This document shows, piece after piece, positions 34,701 through 46,700 of a DNA stretch of 64,000 nt; position 1 is the stretch's first letter, and every line of letters begins with the position of its first letter. The stretch covers positions 21,614,001 through 21,678,000 of the forward strand of contig NW_024466599.1 in NCBI RefSeq assembly GCF_017591425.1. Reading direction: 5' to 3'. The position numbers and the translations under genes are program-made. This DNA is from Ochotona curzoniae (lineage: Eukaryota; Chordata; Mammalia; Lagomorpha; Ochotonidae). The notes under the pieces are model-generated. The model made no database searches. It was not told the DNA's origin and saw only the letters and a program-made list of their open reading frames with translations.

Positions 34701-37700
34701 TGATGGGGTGGGTGATGGGGATGTTCGGTTCCGCTTTTCATCTGCCTTTTCTGATTATGGAAAGGTGGAGCACCTCCTTATCACCTGTGTGCTATTTTCC
34801 ACCCACCCCAACATGCATGTGAATGCACACACAGAAGTGTATGCATGAACACACATTGTCTTGCACCAGCCTGGGAGTGTTTATCCCAGTGCCATGCTTG
34901 GTGCCCGCCATGACTAAACACCCAGGAAACAACTGTTGCTACAAGAAACCCATGGAAGTCTAAGCAGTATACAAAAGCTGGGGTGCTTCTAAATCCTGGA
35001 GCTAGTCCACACGAGCAGGCGGTGGCTGAAGCACCACTGGGGGCTGATCATTTGGGAATGGTCATTGACGTTATGGCATAAATATAATCTCAGTGCAGCC
35101 ATAAGCATTCTAAATAACTCAGGGCTGATCAGGGTTTAAGGGAGGAGTTACGGGTTATACTTATACAGGCAACTTAATCCCTGAAGATTCTTTCCATGCC
35201 TCTCAAATATCGAGCATGCATGAATTCCATTGGTTTTTCACTGAGAGTCTCACATCAGTCGGGCAGTAACACTGCCTTTGCATTTACATCATCACAGAGC
35301 TCCCCTTTTTACTTGGTGCTTCTGACCCTTCCCAGTGGCCCTGACACTGTCCCTTGTACATGGTGGTTGCTTACAGAGGATGCTCAGCCAAGGCAGCAAA
35401 GGCTCAGATGCTGCCAAGGGGCACTGCTTACTTACAGTGACCTGCAAGTGAGCACCCATCGGGGCAAGCTGCTGGGCTGGAGGAGCAAGCATGGCAAGTC
35501 TGGGCTGAAGATGCCATACTTACTTGGCATAGGCTTTCTCCAGCAGGCAGGGCCAGAACTCTTGGTTGCCTTGGCGAGGTTTCACAAAGATGCAGACATC
35601 GTCTACAACAGGCAGGCGGTCATCCACCACCACTTCCACCCAGTAGCCACACTGCCAGAACTGGAGAGAGAGAAAGGCAGATGCTTCAGTGTGCGAGGGG
35701 TACGGGAAGCAGGGGTGCAGCCCACAACTCTAGAATCCCCCTCACTCAAGCCAAAGATCACCATGGTTACACTAATTCCATCCAGAAGAAAGTGCCACCC
35801 AGCTTGTGGGGCAGAAAACGGGCAGAAGACAGGCCTGCATCATCTTTGGTAGATGGAGACACTGAGTCCCAGGCCGAGGTTTGTCAAAGTACAGACATGT
35901 ACGAAGAGACTTGGTTTCTACTTTAACTTTGTACATATTGTGGCCTCATGTGGGCGCCAAGACACACTTTTGACTGTGCAGGCCCTCCTGCTGCATCAAG
36001 GGCCTGGGGTGGGCAATATGCATACCAATTACAGAGGAGAGGGGATTGCAGGATTGCAATGAGGAATTGAAGGATTGGGGAGGAGGTGGAGTTTAAGCAG
36101 GTGGTGAGCAGCTCAGGGAAGACACGCCAGACAGCGGAGACCATGTGGGCACAGGCCTAGAGGCACAAGGATGCGAATAGCTTAGGAGCAATCAGAGCCA
36201 CAGCCTCCCTCTGGGGCTCCATTCTCATGCTGGCTCTGTTGTCACCACTGAGAAACAAAGTTAGCTGGCATGGCCACCACCAAGAACACAAATGAACCAG
36301 ATGTTCCTCTCCGAAGCAGGCTGTTTTTCCACTTCAATGTGCAGCTCTGAAGGGAAGGGAATGCATAACAAAATAGCCTTTTGGGTTCTGCTGCTGGGCT
36401 GGCATCTTCTGTGCTGGCTTCAGGATGGAAGCTCCTAAAAGGAGCTCTGCCAGATGGGCCCCACAGAGTCCTGGGCAGACGTGGCCTCGCAGCCCCATGG
36501 CCTTCACCTCAGCTGCATGTCCCAGAGGACAGGATGTCATGTCTGGCTGCAGACCAAGAGATGGAGACTGAGCCAGGGACGTCAGGAGAGATAGAGCCCA
36601 AGGAGGTAGCCTCATGGTCATTGCCTAGCCCAGGCACCAAGTTAACAGCACAGCTGTGGATTCCTGTTCCCATGGCCGTGCGCAGGCAGGTGGGTAGGTG
36701 AAGGGAGGCTGAGGTCTTGGGGACTTTATTAGAGGGAGATCATCAAACACATGGGAGCAACCAGAAAGTGTGATCACAACTCCCACTGAGTGGGGGACGA
36801 GAAAAACCATCTGGACGTGGTGCTGGATTGTGAAGCCCTTTTACTATAAACTTACTTATTGGATTTCTGTTTAGTAATGAGAAATTATGATGTTTTATGT
36901 AGGAAAATGGTATGCCATTCTAGTGGAATATATTCAAGGAACGTTGAGTAAATTCAAAATATACACACAGGGCCCAGTGCACTAGCCTAGCAGCCAAAGT
37001 CCTCACCTTCCATGTGCCGGGATCTTATATGGGCACAAGTTTTAATCCTGGATGCCCTGCTTCCTGTACAGCTCCATGCTTGTGGCGTGGGAAAGCAGTG
37101 GAGGATGGTCCAGGTCCTTGGGAGCCTGTACCCCCATGGGAGACCTGGAAGAGGCTCTGGGCTCCTGACTTTGGAGCAGCACAGCCCCGGGCATTGTGGT
37201 CACTTGGGGAGTGAATCATTGGACAGAGGAACTTTGAGTTTCTCCTCCTCTCTGTATATCTGACTTTCCAATAAGCATACAATAAATCCTAAAATATATA
37301 TGTAATATATATTATATACACATATAAAACACATATCACATAGAATTTTGTATATATGAAATATATACATTATATATGCACACATACAGAAGTGAGGTGA
37401 AGAGGGACAGAACGAGTCATAGGGAGAACGTTGTCACTTGAAAGAACCTCAGGTGGTTTACTTCCAGAGCTTTCCTCACTTCTGATTTTCTCCTTGAAAA
37501 TGCTGACCAGCTTGCTCTCTCTCTCTTTTATCATTTACTTATTTTTATTGGAAAGTCAGATATACAGAGAGGAGGAGAGACAGAGAGGAAGATCTTCTGT
37601 CCAATGATTCACTCCCCAAGTGGTTGCAAAGGCCGGTGCCATGCCTATCCGAAGCCAGGAGCCAAGAGCTCTTCCAGGTCCCCACGCAGGTGCAGGGTCC

Positions 37701-40700
37701 CAAGGCTTTGGGCTGTTCTCGACTGCTTTCCCAGCAAACAAGCAGGGAGCTGGATGGGAAGCGGGTCTGCTGGGATTAAGACCGGTGCCCATATGGGATC
37801 CTGGCACGTTCAAAGGGAGGACTTTAGCTGCTAGGCCAGTGCGCCAGGCCCAGGCTTGTTCTCTTTATACAAAGAGAGCACCAGGTAAAATTGCCATTCC
37901 CAGATAGGATGCAGTTGGTTTGCATGGTGGTCAAGAATGAGGCCCCTGAGCTACCGTTCCTTGTTCACGGCTCTGGGAGAGGAGGGTTAGGTCCGGACAG
38001 AGTCTGTAGTTAGGAAAGTTATGCTGTAAAGTCAGGAGCGAGCAGAATAACACTAGATTTCTCTTCTGTGCCATTATTTGCTGAAAGACAACAGGACGGT
38101 GCTTGTGGATCTCAAGCACAAGGACCGGGATCCCAGAAGGTAAACCTAACAAATACTGTTCTCAGGGGTGAGTTGATAAAAAAAAAATTCTCTGTTGTCT
38201 GAGGAATTGATTGAAGGACTTGCTTCCCATGGAGATTATAAGAAAAATGTTATGATAAAGAGAAAAGGGTAGAAACCATGGCAACTGATTAAATTTCAAT
38301 GTGTTTTAATGTAATAATATATCAGAGACATACTTATCACCCCAGGAAAATGGTGTTAAACAGTAAAGGGACAGGCAAGGATGTTACGGGGAAGTATGGA
38401 GACAAATTACCAAAATACACTCAGAAGAGAAATTCATGACCAAAAGCAATGTGAGCGTAACAAATCGGGATGTTATGCAAGTTCTTTCCTACAAGAAGAC
38501 AATGAGGTCACACCCTTTGGCCCAGCGGAGCAGACCATAGGGACAGTGGTCAGGCGGAAGGGCTGGCGACCTCAGTGACCGCCAAGCAAAAACCACAAGG
38601 AGATTTCAGAGCTTGTCAAGTCAAGCAGGCAAATGAAGTGGAGCCAAAACCAACAATGGCAGGTTACACCACCTGCAAGGCAGGTGATTCAATAGAAGCT
38701 TGATTCCATAGAAGCTTGATTCAATAGAAAGCTTGATTCAATATAAAAAAATTTACTGAATACCAGGTAATATATATCCTCTTGTGTAACCATGAACTAC
38801 TTACAGAAACTATTCTGGATGTGGCCATAGATAAAAAAAATAATTTGATAATTTCTGCAAATGTAGACATCTTATAAATTATATTCTCTGACCATAATTT
38901 AATAAAATGAAAACTCGGCAGGCAGAATATTACCCTCTGAACAACTTAATCACTTGAAAATGAAATAAACGCTAAAGAAACAACTGCTATGCAAAAGAAA
39001 AAAATTGAAACTAAGAACACGATGTCAGCGTTAATAGAAGTAATTCATTTATATTGAAACTTATGGGTACAGATCAATTTCAGAGAAAAATTATAAGCCT
39101 TATGTTACTAAAAAAAAAGACAAAGGCATTTAATGTGTAATTTCAGACAAAGCAAGGAAATTAAACAAGAAGTAAAAGATGTAATAAAAATAAAACTAGA
39201 ATTAAGAAAAAATTCAAAAATTAGAAAAATGAAAACCCAAAGCTAATTTGTTTGAACACATTAGTTCTACAGATTGGATGAATCAAGAAAAACTGGAGAA
39301 AAAAATAATGTAACACTGTGATTAAGAATGCAGATATGGGGCCTGGTGCACTGGCCTAGCGGCTAAAGTCCTCCCCTTAAATGTGCCAGGATCCCAATGG
39401 GCGCCGGTCTTAATCCCGGCAGACCTGCTTCCCATCCAGCTCCCTGCTTGTTTGCTGGGAAAGCAGTTGAGGACAGCCCAAAGTCTTGGGACCCTGCACC
39501 TGTGTGGGAGACCCGGAAGAGCTCTTGGCTCCTGGCTTCGGATAAGCATGGCACCGGCCGTTGCAGCTGCTTGGGGAGTGAATCATTGGACAGAAGATCT
39601 TCCTCTCTGTCTCTCCTCCTCTCTGTATATCTGACTTTCCAATAAAAATAAATAAATCTTTTTTTTTTTTTTTTAAAAGAATGCAGGTATAGCCATAGAT
39701 TACAAGACAAAATGAACTCTCTGAAAATCAGATGTGCAACTCTATGGCAACACATTTAGAAACACAGAAGAAATGGATGATTATCCTGGTAAAGTTGGAA
39801 TTCCAGGAACTAACCCCAGTAGAAATGAGAGACTCGGGCAGATCCATAGCTAACATGTGCATCTAATGTCAAAGGAGGTAGGCCTTTAACAATGGACAAT
39901 TTGTTTTTCAAAGAGCAGATAATCATGGATTAGCAAGCATTATTCAAATTTTTTCAAATAAAAAAAGTAATGTACAATCAGTTTATTTCTTAAAATGGGC
40001 AAAACTCAAGGATGATAAAAATAGCATTCAGCGAGAAACCAATTTCACGCATGATATGGGTAAAAACTCTAACAGAGCTTTCAGTGCATGGAATGTTCCA
40101 GTGTGTGGAGACAACAGACTATCAATAAAGAACGTTACTGAAAGCCAGAAAAGGCAACATGTCGCCCCTGTCACTCAGAGTAGTGAGGTTCCAACCCACA
40201 TGCTAGGCAAAGGCATAAAATAGGCTCTACATATACTAACATGAGACAGAATTATCATTAATTACAGATATTAACTAAATCCACAAGCAGCTTAATAAAA
40301 TGAGAATAAAAAAAAGGAATGTGGTTGGATAGAGTGAAATATGTAAGTCGCAATATCTAGCTAGAAACGAGAATAAAGCCTCATTCACATTAGATGCAAA
40401 ACTGCAAAACATTTGAGAATCTACCAGGAAGGGCAAAGTACCCAGATGAAAACTAACATTTTATAGAAATGTAGAAAACTAGCTTTTTCTTTTTTTTTTA
40501 AATACATATGAAGATAGACTATATTTCTGCAAAAGAATAATTAAAATAACAAAACAGTATTTTTTCCAAATTAATACATACATTTAGTGCTGCTCTGTTC
40601 TGCATCATTATAATGTCTCTTTTTAATTAGACAGAAGATTTTCTTATTTTAATCTCAAGGAAGAGTAAATGTGCAAGTATTGGGAAGGCCTTTTTGAGAA

Positions 40701-43700
40701 TAATGAATAAGGAAGGGGAACTTTGTCCGCCAGCTGCTGCTGTTTTGTATCCAGCTCCTGTAACCAACATGGCCCACGTTGATACAGAAATAGGTTTGGG
40801 ACTGGATGCTCGGTGACAGAGAGAGGGCTCCTGGTCAACAACTCTTTTTTGGTACTCATTATTTCTGCTGCTTCTCTTTATTTGCACAAATACCCTGTAA
40901 CTCTCAGGTTTCCCAGGTGCTGTCAGATCCTGAGCTTCAGGCCTGTTTGGACACAGGACTTCCCATCTCCTGTCTCAGGCTGCCAGGTCCAAAGACTCAT
41001 GTAGACTCTAGTAACCTCCCTGCACTTGCAGGGAACTTAGTCTGGTAAGGAGTGGCAAAACATACCCGGAAGCAGAAAATCCCTGCGTACTGATGAGAGA
41101 AGCTCTGGACCGGCATGATCTTCTGTAGACTTGCCGGGTTCTGGGTCAAGGAGCCCAGTGCTGCCAGGAACCAGCAGTCTCCTGGAAGGGGGTAAAGCCA
41201 TGAGGAACCACCTGGATACCCCGAGGAACCCCACCCCAAGATTTCACAGGTCATTATCTCCAGGGTCCACATACACTATAGGCTGAATCCTGTATCTGAG
41301 ATGCCTGAACATTTGCATGTCCCAAATAAAATATTTCAGGGATGGGCCTAAAATCTAAACATGGAATTCCTATGCACCTCAAACACACAACCAGAAAGTG
41401 ATTTTATGCAGTAAAATCGGTGCATATATATGCAGTACATCGGTATTAGTCAATTCTTTTTTTCTTTGAGAGTAATTTTATTTTGCTTGGAAGAGTTTCA
41501 GAGAGAGAGAAAGAGAAAGAGATTGAAAGACTTTCCATTTGCTGGTTCACTCCCTAAATAGCCACAATGCCCAGAGATGGGGTCAGTCCAAAGCTCAGGG
41601 CCAGGAGTTTCTTCTGGATCTCCCACATGGGTGTAGGGTCCCTAACTTGGGCCATTCTTGCCGCTTTTCTAAGCCATAAGTAGGGAACTGCATTTGAAGT
41701 GGAACAGCCAGTACTAGAACTGGCATACACATGGGAAGGTGGTGAAGCAGGCCAAGGATTAATTTTTATTCCATTGCCCCAGCCCACAAACACCTGTATT
41801 TTATTATAATTTCTTACATAAAGTCAGGTGTGGAATTTTCCACTTGGGGGCATCATGCCAGCACTTGAAGCCTTCCAATTTAGGAATAGTTTTAATTTTA
41901 AATTCTGGAGTTTTATATTAGGCACATTCAAATTGTTATGAGGATTATCTTTCTGGAAGAAGATAACTGGGCTAAGGATTCACGGGTCCAGTTAAGACAG
42001 AGAATGAGGACCTAGTACAATGTCTGGCTGATTCTCTATCTCCAAGCACCAGGATCCCATATGGGTGCTGGTCTGTGTCCCAGCTGTTCCACTTTCATCA
42101 AGCTCCCTGCTTGTGGACTGGGAAAGCAGTGGAGGATGGCCCAAAGCCTTGGGATCCTGCACCTGCATAGGAGAGCCCATGGGAGAGCTCCTGGCTCCTG
42201 GCTTCAGATCTGCTCAACTCTGGTTATTGTGGTCATCTGGGGAGTGAACCAGAAGATAGAGGAACTTTCTGTATTTCCTTCTCTCTGTAAATCTGCCTTT
42301 CCAACTTAAAAAACAAACAAACAGACCTTTATTTTTGTTTGTTTCAAGAGCAAGAATGGTGGTTTTCATGGCTGTGGTGGTAGCTGACAGTGGGAGATGA
42401 TGTGGCCAGTCAAGATGGTGGAAAAGCTAAGTCACCTGAATCCTGATTCTCTTTTGGCACAGGTGCCTAGAGCTTATGTTATAGTGAATTTGGTTCCCAA
42501 CACAGGGGCAAAACTGTTTCATACAATTTCAATAAGCATTTTGGGTTTCTGTCTGCTACTGTCGTCGGCTCAGCCCCTGTGCATGATGGGTACCCTGAAA
42601 CCTCACCAGAGCTCCCACTGCACCCCTGATGGGGTCTGTGTGGTCCTGAGTTCCCCACTGGGTGTCACTGTGACCCTTTGGGGTGTGCTCCTCCCCTCCC
42701 CTGAGACCTCCGTCCCTCACTTTCAGTGCAATCGATCCTTCCCTTGATTTTTCATGCCACAGACATGCCCACAGAGAGATGCTTTGTCCAGGTAGGTGAT
42801 GCCCCAACAGGGAGGATACAGGCTGTTGTATGGCGAGGTATCTATCAACTTGGTCCAAGACACAGTGATGTCCTGGGTGTAATCTCAGGGAAGATGTCAA
42901 GTTCTTACCTGCTCCTCCTTGATTGATGTCAAACCTGCTCACACCTTCCAGGATGAAGTGAGGGCGGCCTGCTGGCAAATCCTTAGGAAAGAGGAAGAAA
43001 TGTTACAACATCTTTCACTCCTTATGTCCAAGTGCGCTTCCTTACCCACCATTCACTCTGCCTTTGCTTATAATAGGCAGGTTCTTACCAAAATTGGAGT
43101 TTGGAGCCTTCCGTTAGTCCTCCAGCTTTTATTGTTATCAAGAAGGCAACAGTCAAAGGTGATAATGCTTGACAAATTGCATCAGGGTAACATTAAATGA
43201 AGATTCAAGATTCATAAGGTACAAAGTCTTTCTAGCCTCAACAAACCAGTGTTTAATTAACAGGTTATAAATGAACACAAACGATTAGGACACATTTATT
43301 ATAGGAGAATTTGCTAAAGAATAATAAAGTTCCAGAGCTTTTCATACCAAGGCTTAGGCATTCTGGCTTCCAGGTTCAAGTCCAGATTGATGCCACATGG
43401 GACACAGAGTATGCATTACTCAGTTCTTTGCCCACTCCCCTAGTGCCCGAGACTGGAAGGCCCCAGACCCTTTTCTCCCTGAGTGCTCTGCTTCCACTGA
43501 CCTCCAACACACAAAGCAGCTGCCAGCTACAGAAGGGAGGGTACTAGAGGAGTTCCAAGAGCAGCAGTGTCTGGGAGAATTTGGGGAACTTAGAGAAGAA
43601 GGAAGAATTTCTGCAGGGGATCCCCATGCACTTCCAGAGCACATTATGTCATGGCTCAGCTTCGTGTCCCAGCAACAGCCAAGCCTCTAGGTTGGTCTAC

Positions 43701-46700
43701 CACTGGGAGCCCCACAGTACCATTCTCAGTCACCCCTTAGTAAAACTTCCCTGGATTGCTTTGACCCAAGTTGCATAGTTTGGTGCTTGTTCCTGTATCA
43801 TTTCTTTCCACACAGACAAGTCAGTTCGTGGAGAACAGGACTGTAAAGTGGAATCGGATTCCTTTGCTCAACAGCTACCAGGTATATAGTCTTGTGTTGT
43901 CTAGCACCCTCCAGGCCCTCCCACCAGTTCCCTGTTGAAGGTGTAGACTCCGGGACAAACACCTCACCCAGCTGAGGGCATCCTCAACTGGGACTGCTTC
44001 CCCTGCCTTCTCAACATGTACCAGAAACACATGCTAGAGCAGCCAGAGCAAGGGCCAGGTGCTTTCTGCCATGGTTATCCCCTGCAGCTGCCAGCAGCAG
44101 CTGAGCAGAACCAGGCCTTCCTCTGTGCACGGGAAGGAGGAAGTGCAATGCTCAGCACAGCAGCTGACAGAGTTCACGTTCAATAAATATTGATTCTCTT
44201 CTAATACCTGCAAAATGAAAAAGGCTACACCCATAGGCAAAGCCGGAGCCTCTAATGCATTCATTATTAAACATGATAGAATAAAAACACAAATTAGGCA
44301 GTCAACTCTTAAATATGAGAAATAAAAAGCAAGAAAAAGAAAAAGAGCAAGAAAGCTTCACAAAACAGGAGGAAGGAAGTGATAAAAACATAACTAGTGA
44401 ATTATAAACCAAACCAGAAAAATGGCAAGACTGATAAAGTCAACATATTGCTCTACTTGGGATGGGGAGGTGTTTACCTAGACCCAACCCTTCGGCAAAT
44501 ACAGGAGACCCAGATAAAATCTGGAGCTAAGATGAGACAGAAATCAAGGGGGAAGAGGGTGGGTAGAGTGGGAAGTGTCACAACGCTCCTCAATCTGTAT
44601 TAGACAATACACAAAATGTGTTCACCTTATAGAAATGAAAGAATTCTAATTTTAAAAATCCTAGGGAAAGATGAGACTTTAGGCATTTAGAAACTTGATA
44701 GACTCAGTGGTTCAGACATCTGCTTCCCTACATCAGAATCCCTGGGTTTGACACTCCGCTCTGCTCCCAACTCCAGCTTCCTGCTGATGGAGATGCTAGA
44801 GGCAGCAGGCGATGGCTGGAGTGGTCAGCATCCTGCACTGAGAGACAGCTCCTGGGACAGATGCTAGACGTCAAGAGGTCCTGTCTCCCTTGGTCTTCCC
44901 GTCCCCTCTCTTATCTTAAGGTTTCCTTGCCCAGCTTTTTATGAGCACACATCAATGTTTTACTAAAAACTGGCTCACCTCAGGGAGGGAGTAGTGTAGC
45001 TAGCCTTGCTAGTTCCCAGCTTGCTGGCCACGGGAGGTCACAGATCTTCCCTCTAATTGACATCTGGATGCTACAACTAGCCTTGAGGGGCTTCTTTTTT
45101 CCCCAGAAATTCCAGGCCCTGAGCAAAAATCACCCCTTGACAGTCTCCAGACTGACTGGAGTCCTCTTTGCAACCAGCAGAGCCCCTCAGAGAGCAAAGT
45201 TGTTGCTGGCCAAACAATCAGTGGCAGGCCACAAGCACCACAGACCATCCGAGACCTGGGTGTGAGCTGAAGGCACAGCTCTCAGCCCCAACTTCAGTCT
45301 GTATGAACCTTCACCTCTAACCCTTCAGAGGACCCAGGAATTAAGTGAGAGCTGCCAAGTTCCCCACCTTGCAATGAACATCTACATTTTTCTACAATCC
45401 AGGACCACAATAACTGGCTTGCTATGTATTGGGCAGGCAGACTCAGTTTTGGGAGTTATATAACAATTCCTTTAAAACTAAAACAAAACACACACAAAAA
45501 AAATTCCTCTCACCAGTTTTAGGGATAATTCTGTTTCACTGCCCATGTGAGAGATCCAGATGGAGCCCCCAGCTCCTGGCTTCAGCCTGGCCCAGCCCAT
45601 CCTGGAGGGCACTCAGTGAGTGAATCAGCATCTAGGAAATCACTTACAAACAAATATTTTTTAAAACATAAAAACATGATATAAAATCTTATGCTAAGCT
45701 ACTTGAAAAACATTGATGATTTTCTGACAAAAAAAATGACTCAACTTACTAAGTCAAGTGAAAATATCAATCATCTTGGGGTAACATTTTATGCTTCTTA
45801 ATTTGAAATTATTTATTTCATGTGAAAACCAAAGAGACATAATTCCTTTCCTCTGGTTCACCTTCTGAAAACCCAGATTGGCCAGGCTGAAGTCATGGGG
45901 CAGGAACTGATTCAAGACCACCCAGGGCAGTGTTTTGAGTTGCTCAAACCATCACCTGCCGCCTCCCAGGTGCATCATATGTAGAAGCTGGACGGGGGAG
46001 CAAGGTCAGGATTGGAACTCTGGCACTGATGTGGGATGGGGCCAACCCAAGCTGCCCCCAGACCTACACGAATTTCCTGTCCCAAGTGTTTTGAAGTTAT
46101 CAAGAACATCTGCTAATACCTTGCACCAGTTTCTAAAACACTGCAATTGTCCTGCAGATATCAGGGAATTCCAGTGTCATTTGTAGTCTCAGTAGTTGTT
46201 TTTTTAAGATTGGATTTGTTTTATTTGAAAGACAGAATTTCAGAGAAATGGAAAGAGAAAAATGTAGAGAGAGGGAGAGAAGAAGAGAAAACAGGAGAGG
46301 AGGGGAGAAATCTTCCATCTTCTGGTTCACTTTCCAAATGGGCACAATAGCCAAAGCAGGTCCAGGTCAAAGTCAGGAGCCAAGAACTCCACCCAGGTCT
46401 CCCACATGGGTAGCAGCAGCTTACACTTGGGCCATCTTCTGCTGCTTTTCCAGACATATTAGCAGGGAACTAGATTGGATGCAGAGCAGGCAGAACTCAA
46501 ACTAGCACTCATGTGGGATGCTAGTATCACAGGCACTGGCCAAACTCTCTGTGCAGTAACGCTGATCCCTACAATTATAGTGTTTTAAACAAGATTCTGC
46601 TGTCATTAAAGGAGCCAAAATAGCCTTGAAGTCAAACCTGAGAACACACACACACACACACACACACACCAATCACATCACATGCCACAACCCCGCCCCC

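Larger units (their letters stand above)
35661..41065 (-). other. CAPN13 intron 3
   Basis: About 5.4 kb and the most transposon-rich intron: an inverted pair of young SINEs at 36.97-37.85 kb and an old L1 (38.75-40.48 kb) with a young SINE inside it. 35661-36960 and 37860-38680 are unassigned. Confidence 0.85.
41182..42908 (-). other. CAPN13 intron 2
   Basis: About 1.7 kb, with two SINEs covering much of it. 42340-42908 is unassigned. Confidence 0.85.

Noticed and set aside
35196..35852. 218-codon plus-strand open frame
   Set aside because: It runs antisense across CAPN13 exon 4 and its flanking introns, with no splice, promoter or homology support. It is open only because the opposite strand is partly constrained coding sequence.
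37556..39755. Several 75-130 codon frames in both strands
   Set aside because: They are all translations of SINE copies, which explains why similar peptides recur at 37.6, 39.4, 42.1 and 60.3 kb.
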